A DNA stretch of 52,379 nt from CAMAUF01 sp046152925 (GCA_046152925.1 JBJXFX010000011.1:1-52379), one strand, 5' to 3'. Shown: positions 40,378-49,689, counted from the stretch's first letter. The notes: generated from the letters alone by a model not told the origin. A program made the numbers and translations.

Positions 40378-40860
40378 ATGACCACGAACCTCCGGGACCT
40401 TGCGCCGCTGGATATCGCCCTGCTTGGCGTCCTCTGCATCGGCTTGCCGCCTTCGAAGACCGCGGGTGACGATCGCTTTCGCGTCGACCACGTCACCGCC
40501 GTCGTCGCGAGCCTTGCGGCGACGGGGGAGCCGGCTGCCCACCTCGGCCCCGACGGTGTCGCGATCACCCAAGCGTTTCGCGCGGACCTCCGGGCCGCGA
40601 TCCAAGGTCTCATGGCCCGCGAGGTGGTCGCCTATCAGCCCGCCGGGATGCCGGCAGCCGTCGGCGGTTTCGAAGCCGGCCTCGAAGTCGACATGGTCAA
40701 CCCCGACGAACAGCCAGCGCTGTTGGACCGCACCCTCGGCCAGGAGTGCATGGAGCAGCTCTTCAACATCCCCGCCGTCTACCCGTTCCTCATGGACCGC
40801 TACGTGAAAAGCGGCGAAGTCTGGCGCCGCGTCCGGGACGCGGGCTACCAACGCGACTGA
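40378..40860 (+). CDS. Conserved-looking soluble protein of unknown function
   Basis: A 160-residue cytoplasmic protein without signal or membrane segments. It begins MTTNLRDLAPLDIALLGVLCIG. Mixed helix/strand segments (VDHVTAVVASLAATG; VAITQAFRADLRAAIQGLMAREVV; GFEAGLEVDMVNPDEQ) follow and it ends MEQLFNIPAVYPFLMDRYVKSG plus a basic tail. I recognise no family. Codon positions are GC-rich in the coding pattern, supporting a real gene. It lies 55 bases from the divergent epoxide hydrolase and 30 before the cysteine desulfurase, so it may be co-transcribed with the latter. Confidence 0.68.
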   Translation: MTTNLRDLAPLDIALLGVLCIGLPPSKTAGDDRFRVDHVTAVVASLAATGEPAAHLGPDGVAITQAFRADLRAAIQGLMAREVVAYQPAGMPAAVGGFEAGLEVDMVNPDEQPALLDRTLGQECMEQLFNIPAVYPFLMDRYVKSGEVWRRVRDAGYQRD

Positions 40861-40889
40861 CCAGGCGTCGACCCGCTACGCTGTGAGGC

Positions 40890-42059
40890 ATGCAGCGCAC
40901 GTACTTGGACCACGCCGCCACCACGCCGCCCGACCCGCGCGTCTTGGAGGCAATGTGGCCGGCCTACACGGAGGCCTGGGGTAACCCCTCGAGCATCTAC
41001 CTCGAAGGCCAGCGCGCGCGGCATTTCTTGGATGAGGCGCGCGCGACCTGCGCGAGGCTTCTTGGCGTCCGCGCGACCGAAATCATCTTCACCAGCGGTG
41101 GGACCGAGTCGGACAACGCCGCCATCCGCGGGGCCGCGTTCGCGCAACGGGCTCGCGGCCGGGGCGACCACATCGTCACCTCGCAGATCGAGCACCACGC
41201 CGTCCTCCATACGGTCCAACAGCTTGAACGCGAAGGCTTCCGCGCGACCTATCTGCCCGTCGATGGTGACGGCGTTGTCTCGCTCGCGGCCCTGGAAGAA
41301 GCGGTCGGCCCCGAAACAACCGTGGTCAGCATCATGGCCGCGAACAACGAAGTCGGGACGATCGAGCCCATTGCCGAGGCTTCGCGGATCGCGAAAGCGA
41401 AGAACCCGCGGGTCGTGGTGCATACCGACGCCGTCCAAGCGGCCGGCGCGCTCGACATCTCGCCCGCGACCCTGGGCGTCGACCTCCTCAGCATCGCGGG
41501 GCACAAACTCTATGGCCCGAAAGGCGTGGGGCTGCTCTACGTCCGGAGTCGGACCCCCTGGCAGGCGACCCAACACGGCGGCGGGCAAGAGAAGGAGCGT
41601 CGCGCCGGCACCGAGAACGTCGCGGGCATCGTCGGGCTGGCCAAGGCGATGGAGCTTGCTTGGGCCGAGATGGACGACCGCAACGCCCACAGCCGGGCGT
41701 TGCGCGACCGCATCCTCTACGAGCTCCCGGAACGGGTCCCGGACACGGTTATCACCGGGCCGCCCGACCCGGAGCGGCGGCTTTCGAACAACTTCAGCTG
41801 CTGTTTCCGGAACGTCGAAGGGGAGAGCGTGCTGCTCGCCCTCGACATGGCTGACTTCGCCGCAAGTTCGGGGAGCGCCTGCACCACGGGCTCCATGGAG
41901 CCTTCGCACGTCCTCACCGCCATGGGCGTGGACCTCGACCTCGCGCACGCTTCGCTCCGGCTCACCGTCGGGGCGTCGAACACCGAGGCCGACATCGACC
42001 GCCTGCTGGCGACCTTGCCGGGGATTGTCGCGAAGCTCAGGGCGCTGGCGGGCGGATAA
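40890..42059 (+). CDS. iscS: Cysteine desulfurase (NifS/IscS family)
   Basis: A 389-residue PLP enzyme that removes sulfur from cysteine for iron-sulphur cluster and thiolation use. Its start is YLDHAATTPPDPRVLEAM. The PLP-binding lysine is in SIAGHKLYGPKGVGLLYV, and the sulfur-carrying cysteine in SSGSACTTGSMEPSHVLTAMG. GGTESDNAAIRGA and SNNFSCCFRNVEGE are further family blocks. The cysteine loop is of group I type, as in IscS and NifS. No iscU, iscR or mnmA sits nearby. Its stop is directly adjacent to the convergent acpP stop (no bases between). Confidence 0.92.
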   Translation: MQRTYLDHAATTPPDPRVLEAMWPAYTEAWGNPSSIYLEGQRARHFLDEARATCARLLGVRATEIIFTSGGTESDNAAIRGAAFAQRARGRGDHIVTSQIEHHAVLHTVQQLEREGFRATYLPVDGDGVVSLAALEEAVGPETTVVSIMAANNEVGTIEPIAEASRIAKAKNPRVVVHTDAVQAAGALDISPATLGVDLLSIAGHKLYGPKGVGLLYVRSRTPWQATQHGGGQEKERRAGTENVAGIVGLAKAMELAWAEMDDRNAHSRALRDRILYELPERVPDTVITGPPDPERRLSNNFSCCFRNVEGESVLLALDMADFAASSGSACTTGSMEPSHVLTAMGVDLDLAHASLRLTVGASNTEADIDRLLATLPGIVAKLRALAGG

Positions 42060-42323
42060 CTACTTCAGGCCCGCGTTCTCCAGGAAGTCGATGATGTCCT
42101 GGACGGTCTTGATGTTCTCCGCGTCTTCGTCGCGGATCTCGAACTCCGCCTCCGCGGCAAACTCTTCTTCGACCGATATCGTCAGGTCGACGATATCGAG
42201 GGAGTCGGCGCGAAGGTCATCCACGAGGCTCGACTCGGGATGGACTTCCTCGGGCGAGACCTTGAGCTGCCGGACAACGACGTCACGGACGCGTTCGAAC
42301 AGGGTGCTGGTAGCAGTAGCCAA
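42060..42323 (-). CDS. acpP: Acyl carrier protein
   Basis: An 87-residue ACP for fatty-acid synthesis. The phosphopantetheine serine is Ser41 in RADSLDIVDL, and the flanking acidic helices (VEEEFAAEAEFEIRDEDAE) are typical. The start is a TTG at 42323, set by a strong AGGAGGAG site 3 bases before it; this start gives the normal length of 80-87. It is the last gene of the minus-strand fab block, 51 bases after fabF. It carries growing acyl chains between FabD, the two KAS enzymes and the other FAS enzymes encoded elsewhere. Confidence 0.95.
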   Translation of the reverse strand: MATATSTLFERVRDVVVRQLKVSPEEVHPESSLVDDLRADSLDIVDLTISVEEEFAAEAEFEIRDEDAENIKTVQDIIDFLENAGLK

Positions 42324-42374
42324 GGTCTCCTCCTGGTGGACCCCGCGAGCGCAGGGCCGGACACGGATCGTAGG

Positions 42375-43613
42375 TTAGGGCACAAACTTGCGGAAGGCGA
42401 CGCAGCCGTTTTGGCCGCCAAAGCCAAAGCCGTTGGCCACCGCCGCCCGGACAACGCGCGACCGCGCCTTCAGCGGCGTGTAGTCGAGGTCGCAGGCCGG
42501 GTCGGGAGTTTCGAGGTTGATCGTCGGGGGCACGGTGTCCGTCGCGACGGCCATCACCGCGGCCAGCGCGCCGACCGCCCCGGCAGCACCGAGCAAGTGC
42601 CCAACCATCGACTTCGGGGAGCTGATCGAGACGCGCCTCGCGTCGGACCCGAACGCTTCTTTGATGGCGACCGTTTCGCTCACGTCGTTCAACGGCGTGC
42701 TCGTGCCATGGGCGGCGATGTAGTCGATATCGGCCGTCGTCAGGCCCCCTATGCGAAGGGCTTCGCGCATCGCCTGCGCGGCGCCGCTGCCATCTTCGAG
42801 CGGGGCCGTGATGTGGAACGCGTCGCAGCTCAGGCCGCCCCCGCAGAGCTCGGCGTAGACGCGGGCGCCCCGCGCCGTTGCCCGCGCCTCCGATTCGACC
42901 ACCATCACAACGGCGCCCTCGCCGAAGACGAACCCGTCGCGGTCCTTGTCGAAGGGGCGGCTGGCTCGCGTCGGCTCGCTGTTTCGGCGGCTCAGCGCCC
43001 GCATGTTGGCCAGGGAAGCGATCGGCAACGGATGCAGCGCTGCCTCGGTCCCGCCTGCGAGCACCACGTCGGCGATGCCGTTGTCGATCAGCTGCTTCGC
43101 CTCGATGTACGAATACAGCCCGCTCGCGCAGGCGGCGACGCTCGCGAGCGCAGGGCCGCGCAGGCCCAGATGCATCGAAACCTGGCAGGCGCCCATGTTC
43201 GGGGCCATCATCGGGATATAGAACGGGCTCACCCGCGCCGCGCCCCGGTCGCGGAGCACGACCATTTCGTCCATCGTGTCGATCGCGCCGCCAGAACCGG
43301 TAGCAATCGCCGACGCGGCGCGCGGGCGTTCAGCGTCGGAAAGGACGAGGCCCGCGTCGTCGGCCGCCATTTGGGCCGCTGCGACGGCGAACTGCGCGAA
43401 GCGGGACATCCGCCGCGCCGCCTTGGTGTCCATATAACGGCCCGCTTCGAAGTCTTTCACCTCTGCGGCGATGTGCACGGGGAGGTCGCCCGGGTCAAAA
43501 CGGGTGATCCGGCCGGCGCCAGACACTCCGTTGACCAGGTTCGCCCAGAATTCGTGCGCGGTGTTCCCAATCGGCGTGATGGCTCCCACGCCGGTGACCA
43601 CTGCTCGGGCCAC
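42375..43613 (-). CDS. fabF: 3-oxoacyl-ACP synthase II (KAS II)
   Basis: A 412-residue condensing enzyme. The active-site cysteine is in VAACASGLYSYIEA, with the histidines in AAHGTSTPLND and SMVGHLLGAAGA. DRDGFVFGEGAV and the closing ANGFGFGGQNG are standard. It extends acyl-ACP by two carbons using malonyl-ACP. The start is GTG at 43613, with AGGAG 6 bases ahead; the ORF continuing to 43649 is less likely. It lies 106 bases behind the other KAS gene (43720) and is paralogous, not a duplicate in tandem identity: active loops differ (CASGLY versus CATGGA). Both keep the catalytic triad. Confidence 0.93.
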   Translation of the reverse strand: MARAVVTGVGAITPIGNTAHEFWANLVNGVSGAGRITRFDPGDLPVHIAAEVKDFEAGRYMDTKAARRMSRFAQFAVAAAQMAADDAGLVLSDAERPRAASAIATGSGGAIDTMDEMVVLRDRGAARVSPFYIPMMAPNMGACQVSMHLGLRGPALASVAACASGLYSYIEAKQLIDNGIADVVLAGGTEAALHPLPIASLANMRALSRRNSEPTRASRPFDKDRDGFVFGEGAVVMVVESEARATARGARVYAELCGGGLSCDAFHITAPLEDGSGAAQAMREALRIGGLTTADIDYIAAHGTSTPLNDVSETVAIKEAFGSDARRVSISSPKSMVGHLLGAAGAVGALAAVMAVATDTVPPTINLETPDPACDLDYTPLKARSRVVRAAVANGFGFGGQNGCVAFRKFVP

Positions 43614-43719
43614 GTGCTGCTCCTGAAAGGTGCCGGGCGAAAGACGCACCGGCGCTCGGGGTGGCGTTCATTGTTGCACCGGCGCCCGCTTACGGGCATT
43701 CGGCGCCTCTATCTCCGCC

Positions 43720-44955
43720 TCAGACCTTCCGGAAAATCACGCTGCAGTTGTGCCCGCCGAGGCCCACGCTGGTAGTCATCGCGATATCGACCTTCCGGTC
43801 GCGGGCGACGTTCGGGACATAATCAAGGTCGCACTCTGGGTCGGGCGTCTCGTAGTTGATCGTGGGGGGCACCCTCTGGTCGCGGATCGCCATCACGCAG
43901 GCGAGCGCCTCGACCGACCCGGACGCGCCCATGCAGTGGCCTGTGATCGGTTTCACCGACGAAACGGCCGCCTTGTACGCGGCTTCGCCCATGATCTCTT
44001 TGAAAACCATCGTTTCCACGCGGTCGTTCAGTGGTGTCCCGCTCCCATGGGGGTTGATATAGTCGATCGTCGCGGGGTCGATTTCGGCTTTGCGGATAGC
44101 GGCCCTGACGGCCCGCTTCAGCCCCCGGCCGGTCTCGTGCAGCGCGATCATGTCGTAGGCGTCGTTGCTGCTGCCATAGCCGATGATTTCGCAGTAGATC
44201 TGCGCGCCCCGCGCTTTCGCCTGCTCGTACTCCTCGAGGATCATGGCCGCGCCGCCCTCACCGGCGATGAAGCCGTCGCGGTTCAAATCGAACGGCCGGA
44301 GCGCTTTCTCGGGGTGGTCGTTGTTGCCCGCCAGCGCCCGCATCGAACACCAGGTCGCGTGGTAAATCGGCAGCAGGACCGCTTCCGAGCTCCCCGCGAT
44401 GATCGCGTCGGCGTCGCCCCGCCGGACCGTCTCGAACGCCTCGCCCAGGCAAGCGCCGCCCGTCGCACAAGCGCTGACGACCGCCTGGTTGGGCCCGCGG
44501 GCCCCGGTCGCGATCGCGATGTGGCCGCTCGCCGCGTCCGGGATGAAGTTGGCGACGAGGAACGGGGTCACCCGCCGCGGCCCCTTCTCTTCGAGAATGT
44601 GTTGGTACTCGACGACGAGGTCCGTGCCGCCGCCACCGGCGCCGAAGATGACGCCCACCATGTCGGCGTTCTCTTCCGTGATCTCCAGGCCGCTGTCGGC
44701 GAGGGCGTCGAGCGCCGCACTCACGCCGAAGGTTGCGCCCCGGTTCATGTAGCGCTGCTGCTTTGCGTCGACCCGGTTGCCGAGGGAGAAGTCCTTCACT
44801 TCGGCCTGGATCCGGACGGGGTAGGGGGCGGCGTCGAACAGTGTGATCGGGCCGATGCCGCTGCGGCCCGCGACCATCGCCTCCCACGTCGCCTCGGCCG
44901 TGTGCCCGACTGCCGTGATGGCGCCGACGCCTGTGACCACGACGCGGCGGTTCAC
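43720..44955 (-). CDS. fabF: 3-oxoacyl-ACP synthase II-like (second KAS)
   Basis: A 411-residue KAS enzyme with catalytic Cys in VSACATGGACLGEA, His in NPHGSGTPLND, and the Lys/His block SVKPITGHCMGASGSVEA. The RRVVVTGVGAITAVGHT start and SVGLGGHNCSVIFRK end match the family. The start is GTG at 44955, overlapping the fabD stop by 4 bases, so it is coupled to fabD. With the second fabF and acpP it forms an elongation block. The variant loop suggests a different chain-length or branched preference from the partner KAS, but this is not shown by sequence alone. Confidence 0.93.
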   Translation of the reverse strand: MNRRVVVTGVGAITAVGHTAEATWEAMVAGRSGIGPITLFDAAPYPVRIQAEVKDFSLGNRVDAKQQRYMNRGATFGVSAALDALADSGLEITEENADMVGVIFGAGGGGTDLVVEYQHILEEKGPRRVTPFLVANFIPDAASGHIAIATGARGPNQAVVSACATGGACLGEAFETVRRGDADAIIAGSSEAVLLPIYHATWCSMRALAGNNDHPEKALRPFDLNRDGFIAGEGGAAMILEEYEQAKARGAQIYCEIIGYGSSNDAYDMIALHETGRGLKRAVRAAIRKAEIDPATIDYINPHGSGTPLNDRVETMVFKEIMGEAAYKAAVSSVKPITGHCMGASGSVEALACVMAIRDQRVPPTINYETPDPECDLDYVPNVARDRKVDIAMTTSVGLGGHNCSVIFRKV

Positions 44956-45941
44956 AGGGCGGCCGCCTCGACGCGCTTCCAGTTCTCGCTGAACAAGCCC
45001 TCGTTCTCATCGCTCACGCTCAGGCTGTTCACGTCGTAGTCGATCCGGCGGACGAGACGCGTGAGCACATTGCCCGGGCCAACCTCGATGAACAGGTCGG
45101 CGCCGCGGCTCTTCATCGTCTCCACCGATTTCGCCCAGAGGACGCCGCTGAGCAATTGGTCGCGCAGTTCGTGGTACACCTTGGGCTTCGTATCAAGGAT
45201 GTCCGCATGGACATTCCCCACCAGTGGGGCCTTCGGGTCGTTGATCTGGAGCCGCTGGAGCAGCCGGTTCATCCCTTCGCTCGCGCGGGACATCAGCGGC
45301 GAATGCGACGCGATCGAAATCGGCAGCTTCACCACGCGGCGGGCGCGCGCCTTCTCCGCGAGCTCCATCGCGCGCCGCAACGCGCCCATCGCGCCGGAGA
45401 TGACGTTCTGGCCCTCGCAGTTCGCGGTGGCAAGGCCGACGTACCCTTCCGACGACGCTTCCTTGCAGATTTCCGCGACTTTTTCCTCGGAAAGGCCGAG
45501 GATGCTCGCCATGCCTCCGGGGTTTTCGCGCCCAGCCTCGTCCATCAGGATGCCGCGCTCCTTCACGAGGAGTGCGCCCTCGTCGAACGTCAATGACCCC
45601 GCCGCGACGGCCGCGCTGAACTCGCCGAGCGAGTGGCCCGCGAAAAGGACCGGCTCAATCTTGCGGTCGAGCGTCGCTAGCCGTTCCTGGAGCGCCGCGA
45701 GCCACGCCATCGACGTGACGAAGGTTGCTGGCTGCTGGTTGATGGTCGACTCGAGCTCTGCCTCTTCGCCTTCGAAGCACATCCGGGAGATCTGCATGTC
45801 GAGGACATCGTCGGCGCGGCGGAAGACATCGCGGGCCGCCTTCGAAATCTCGGCGAGCCGCCTTCCCATTCCAGCGTGCTGGGAACCCTGGCCAGGAAAG
45901 ATGATGACCAACTTCCGCCAGGGCTTGATCTCCTGATCCAT
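44952..45941 (-). CDS. fabD: Malonyl-CoA:ACP transacylase
   Basis: A 329-residue FabD that loads malonyl onto ACP. IIFPGQGSQHAGMGRRLAE is the family start. The nucleophile is Ser104 in FAGHSLGEFSA, followed by EAGRENPGGMASILGL. The active-site His lies in SIASHSPLMS, and the end GADLFIEVGPGNVLTRLVRR is the usual closing block. ATG at 45941 follows GAGGAG. The longer ORF to 46508 is a shadow of the next gene. It heads the fabD-fabF-fabF-acpP block, with 109 bases to the CoA-synthetase gene upstream. Confidence 0.95.
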   Translation of the reverse strand: MDQEIKPWRKLVIIFPGQGSQHAGMGRRLAEISKAARDVFRRADDVLDMQISRMCFEGEEAELESTINQQPATFVTSMAWLAALQERLATLDRKIEPVLFAGHSLGEFSAAVAAGSLTFDEGALLVKERGILMDEAGRENPGGMASILGLSEEKVAEICKEASSEGYVGLATANCEGQNVISGAMGALRRAMELAEKARARRVVKLPISIASHSPLMSRASEGMNRLLQRLQINDPKAPLVGNVHADILDTKPKVYHELRDQLLSGVLWAKSVETMKSRGADLFIEVGPGNVLTRLVRRIDYDVNSLSVSDENEGLFSENWKRVEAAAL

Positions 45942-46050
45942 GCGCTGCTCCTCGGACCGTCGCCGGCCGCCGTCTGCGGCTTCAACCCTCAGTATCCCCG
46001 ATCGGACGGCGGCTGGGGAAGCGTCAATCGGAGGCATGCAGGCGCCGGTG

Positions 46051-47475
46051 CTAGGCCCGCCCCTGCTCGTATTCCCGCACGCGGCGCAGCGCCGCCGCGG
46101 CGCGCTCGAAGCTCTGGAAAGCCGGCAGGCTGCGGTCGTGGAACTTCGGCTGGATGGTCGCGATGTACTCGGCCTCGTGCGCCGGATGGAGCACCACCAC
46201 GAGCGGCTTCGACGACTTCGCTGCGTGTGCCACCAGCGTGTCCAGCATCTGGTCGAGGCTCTCGGGGTTCTTCTTCCACTGGCGCGCGGCGAACATCGCC
46301 GAGAGTTCCATCGCGATCCCGTCGACGTTCGGATCCGCGTCGACGATGTCGAGGATCCGCTGGAGCACCTCGACCTTGCCCTGGATCGTCCCGCCCATGT
46401 CGAGAGGATTCTGGAAGCTGCCGCCGATGATGTTGAAGAACGACTGCAGCTCGCCATAGGTCGCGTCGGTGAAGCGCGGGATCGTGAAGCCCGCCTTCGC
46501 GAAGGCATCGGTTATCGAGACCGATTGCCCCCCGGTCTGCGCCAGCAACGCCATGCCAGGCCCCTTCGGGCGCTTCGCCCGCGTCAGCGCGGACATTACG
46601 TCGATCGTCTCGTCGAGGTTGTTGGTGGCGATGGCGCCGCACTGCCGGACCATGCCCTCCCAAATCGCCTGGGAGGTCGCGAGCGAGCCCGTGTGCGAGG
46701 CGGTAGCGCGAGCCCCGGCGTCGGTTTGGCCGCCTTTCCAGACGACCACCGGCTTCCGTTTGCACGCCTCGCGGAGCGTGGTGAAGAAGCGGCGGCCGTC
46801 GCGCGGCCCCTCGACGTACATCCCGATCACCTCGCTCTCGTCGTCCTGCATCAGGTAGTCGACATAATCGCTGACGTCGAGCACGACGGCGTTCCCGATG
46901 CTGGCGCAACGGCTCAGGTGGAGGCCGTTGGCCGCCGCCACGAGGCTAAACATAATGCCGTGCGTGCCCGACTGGCTGAGGAAGCCGATCTTGCCGTCGT
47001 CGGCGACGGGTGCGTCGGCATTGAACCGCACGCCAACCTTCGGCAGGTAGAGGCCCATGCAGTTCGGGCCGATGAGGTTGAAGTTCGCCCCCTTCGCCGC
47101 CTCGACGAGCTTCGCCTGGAGCTGGATGCCCAACTCTTCGCCCGTCTCGGCGAAGCCCGAGGTAAAGAAGCCAGCGCCGTTCGCCCCGTTCGCGATCAGG
47201 TCGTTGAGCACATATGGCGAGACCTGACGCGGGACGGCGACCACCGCGTAGTCGATCTGTTCCGGGATGTCGGCCATCTTCGTGAAGTTCTGGATGCCGA
47301 GCTTCTCGATACCTTCGATCTCTTTCGGGTCGAGCTGGACCGAGTAGAGCTTCCCGCCCTTCTCTTTGAAGGGCAGGTTGTTGTGGAGCCACATGTAGCC
47401 AGGCCCCTTGTCGCCGACGACGACGACGACCTTCGGGTTGAACATCTTGTCGAGGCGATGGCCCGGCACAGACAT
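46051..47475 (-). CDS. ADP-forming acyl-CoA synthetase alpha subunit (CoA-binding)
   Basis: A 474-residue alpha subunit of the ADP-forming acetate/acyl-CoA synthetase family. The N-terminal CoA-binding Rossmann part has VVVVVGDKGPG, IDYAVVAVPRQVSPYVL and NLIGPNCMGLY. The central succinyl-CoA-ligase part has GKIGFLSQSGTHG and the phospho-histidine loop ATASHTGSLA, His261. It interconverts acyl-CoA, ADP and phosphate with free acid, CoA and ATP, allowing energy capture or acid activation. It pairs with the ATP-grasp subunit (47480-48178), whose stop is 4 bases from this start. Upstream of fabD by 109 bases; not clearly part of fatty-acid synthesis. Confidence 0.85.
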   Translation of the reverse strand: MSVPGHRLDKMFNPKVVVVVGDKGPGYMWLHNNLPFKEKGGKLYSVQLDPKEIEGIEKLGIQNFTKMADIPEQIDYAVVAVPRQVSPYVLNDLIANGANGAGFFTSGFAETGEELGIQLQAKLVEAAKGANFNLIGPNCMGLYLPKVGVRFNADAPVADDGKIGFLSQSGTHGIMFSLVAAANGLHLSRCASIGNAVVLDVSDYVDYLMQDDESEVIGMYVEGPRDGRRFFTTLREACKRKPVVVWKGGQTDAGARATASHTGSLATSQAIWEGMVRQCGAIATNNLDETIDVMSALTRAKRPKGPGMALLAQTGGQSVSITDAFAKAGFTIPRFTDATYGELQSFFNIIGGSFQNPLDMGGTIQGKVEVLQRILDIVDADPNVDGIAMELSAMFAARQWKKNPESLDQMLDTLVAHAAKSSKPLVVVLHPAHEAEYIATIQPKFHDRSLPAFQSFERAAAALRRVREYEQGRA

Positions 47476-47479
47476 GACG

Positions 47480-48178
47480 TTAGCCCTCCGAAATCACGAT
47501 GCGTGCGTCGACGGCGATAGCGCCGTCCGGGTAGGCGAAGATCGGGTTGAGGTCCAGCTCTTGGACCTCCGGGTGGGCCTCCACGAACTTCGACACGCTG
47601 AGGATCGCCTTGCGCAGCGCGGCCACGTCGGCCGGCGGCTGGCCCCGGACGCCATCGAGGACGGGCTTGCCCTTGATCTCGTTGATCATCTGGTCGGCGT
47701 CGCGTTCGGTGAGCGGCACGAGGCGGAAGGAGACATCCTTGAGCACCTCCACCATGATCCCACCGAGCCCGAACATCATCACGGGGCCGAACTGCGCGTC
47801 CGTCGTCATCCCGACGATCACTTCCGTGCCCGAGGGCGCCATGTGTTGGACGGCGACGCCGGTGATCCGCGCGCCAGGCACGTGCTTCGTGCAGCTTTCG
47901 ACGATCGCGCCATACGCCGCCCGGACGTCCTCGGCCGACTTCAGGTTGAGCTTGACGCCGCCCGCGTCGCTCTTGTGGGAGATGTCGGCGGACACGACCT
48001 TGAGGACGACGGGGTAGCCAGCGGCTTCGGCTTGGGCGACGGCTTCATCGGCGGACTTCGCGAGCGTGGTCTTGGTCACAGGGACGCCCGCCTCGCGGAG
48101 CAGGTCCTTGGCTTCGACTTCGGAGAGCAGGGTGCGGCCTTCGGCCCGCGCTTGGGCCAGGACAGCGGCGAACGACAT
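47480..48178 (-). CDS. ADP-forming acyl-CoA synthetase beta subunit (ATP-grasp)
   Basis: A 232-residue ATP-grasp subunit. It has LLREAGVPVTKTTLAKSADEAVAQAEA, YPVVLKVVSADISHKSDAGGVKLNL (split by a helix), a nucleotide-binding Lys and Gly-rich loop. VIVGMTTDAQFGPVMMFGLGGIMVEVLKDV and the metal-site LDLNPIFAYPDGA follow. This is the separate beta subunit of the ADP-forming synthetase; the phosphate moves from the alpha His to ADP here. It is followed at a 4-base gap by the alpha gene, so the pair is an operon in beta-alpha order. The 104-base gap to the next gene upstream shows no clear terminator. Confidence 0.87.
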   Translation of the reverse strand: MSFAAVLAQARAEGRTLLSEVEAKDLLREAGVPVTKTTLAKSADEAVAQAEAAGYPVVLKVVSADISHKSDAGGVKLNLKSAEDVRAAYGAIVESCTKHVPGARITGVAVQHMAPSGTEVIVGMTTDAQFGPVMMFGLGGIMVEVLKDVSFRLVPLTERDADQMINEIKGKPVLDGVRGQPPADVAALRKAILSVSKFVEAHPEVQELDLNPIFAYPDGAIAVDARIVISEG

Positions 48179-48282
48179 GTAAGGTGCTCCGTCGCGGGCG
48201 TTGTCGCGCCCGCCGGGTGGTGTGGGCCGATTCTACGGGAGGGCGTGGGGAGTGTCAGATCGGCCACCGTGTGGCGCCAGCG

Positions 48283-49689
48283 TCAGCGGATGGCGGGCGA
48301 CCCTGTGCTCTCCCAGTCCGCCGCATAGGTCAATTCGCCAGGCAACGCCAACTCCCGCCATATCCGTTCGGCACGCTCATTCCACTCCCGAGTGTCCGCC
48401 GCGCGCCACCATCGGGCGGTGGCCACGTCGAGCTCGGTGGATTCGCATGCGAACGGCTCGATCGTCCCCGAAAACGTGCCGAACAGGCCCGCCAGCGGCC
48501 TCCCGTTCGGAGCGGTGTGCCAGATATCGATCCCTGCGTTGGCTAGGACGATGGCGCTCTCCGTCGGGTTGCAGAAGTTCGCTACCACCGTGACGTTCCC
48601 GTCGTCGTTAACCCGCAGGCCCGGCTGCCCATACACCACCCGCGCCCCCGCGGGGGCGCTGGCGGACGGCGACCCGCCGATGACCGATGCGGTGAGATCG
48701 CTGATGGCGAACGTCCCCAGCTGGTTCGTGAGGACATTCAGCGAGAAGTACAGCGGGTCGCTCGGCGAGAAGAGCTTGGGCGCTGGGAACGCAAAGGATG
48801 CGCCGTTCGGGAACCCGCGCAAGGCGATAGCCGGGTTCCAGACGGACCCGCTGGTCACGACGCTGACGAGAAACGCCGTCCGCCCGCCCTCGACTTCGAC
48901 CGCGTCGAGCACGGTGGCTGAGGGAGGCAGAAGCTCATCGCGCCCGTCAACGCCGAAGACGGGAATGTCGTGGCGGCCCCCAACGGAGACGCGGAAGGGG
49001 TTCGCGGGGATCAAATTGCCCCCGTTCGGACGGAAGACGTACGGCTCATCGTTCGAGCCCGCCACCGTGTTCGGCGGCATCACCAGCACGGACGTGTCGC
49101 TCCAGACCTCGAAACCTCCTGGCGTGAGTTGGCCGTTGTCGGCGTTCGACACGACCACCTCCCAATCGGGCTCTGGGGGTCCCGTCTGCCAACAGACCGA
49201 GACGACCATCGTTGTCGCGCTTGCGAGCAGGTCGGAGTCCACGGGGAAGCTTTGGTGCCAACGGCCGGTGCTGCCCCACAGCTGATAGGCGTACTGGGAC
49301 GACCCTCGATCCGACTCGAAGCGGACGTAGACGACGGCTTCCGCAGTATCCGGCGGCAGGTCGAAGTCGAAGTTGAGGTCCGGCTCTCCGGTGCCCAGGC
49401 CGGAGAGCCAGCCGTGGGCACCTTGACCGAGGAGGCTCCGGGACACAGCGCCACCAAGCGGCCCCGGCGTCCGGAAGGTCCACTCGTACGTCCGGCAGTT
49501 CCCGGTGTCGCTGAGGGCGGGCGGCACGGTTGGGAACGGGAGCCGGCCGCCATCGGCCCGCAGTCCGGGTACCGTCGCCGCCTTGTTGAGCTGCGGCCCA
49601 CCCGCTTGGCCGAGCACGCCGGCGACCGTGATCCCGAGTGACAACGCCATCGCAGCCGAAATGCCAAGCAATCCCCACGCCCGAGTCAT
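48283..49689 (-). CDS. Large secreted beta-rich protein of unknown function
   Basis: A 468-residue exported protein. The signal peptide is TRAWGLLGISAAMALSLGITVAG. The mature part is a long series of short beta-prone segments with Gly/Pro/Asp turns (VVYVRFESDRGSSQYAYQLWG; SVLVMPPNTVAG; VIGGSPSASAPAGARVV). Four cysteines (GNCRTY, VCWQT, NFCNP, FACEST) suggest two disulfides. It resembles generic surface or carbohydrate-binding-like secreted proteins but no domain is certain. ATG at 49689 is the start; the upstream in-frame ATG at 49719 is possible. AGGA precedes it. Not part of a visible operon. Confidence 0.68.
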   Translation of the reverse strand: MTRAWGLLGISAAMALSLGITVAGVLGQAGGPQLNKAATVPGLRADGGRLPFPTVPPALSDTGNCRTYEWTFRTPGPLGGAVSRSLLGQGAHGWLSGLGTGEPDLNFDFDLPPDTAEAVVYVRFESDRGSSQYAYQLWGSTGRWHQSFPVDSDLLASATTMVVSVCWQTGPPEPDWEVVVSNADNGQLTPGGFEVWSDTSVLVMPPNTVAGSNDEPYVFRPNGGNLIPANPFRVSVGGRHDIPVFGVDGRDELLPPSATVLDAVEVEGGRTAFLVSVVTSGSVWNPAIALRGFPNGASFAFPAPKLFSPSDPLYFSLNVLTNQLGTFAISDLTASVIGGSPSASAPAGARVVYGQPGLRVNDDGNVTVVANFCNPTESAIVLANAGIDIWHTAPNGRPLAGLFGTFSGTIEPFACESTELDVATARWWRAADTREWNERAERIWRELALPGELTYAADWESTGSPAIR

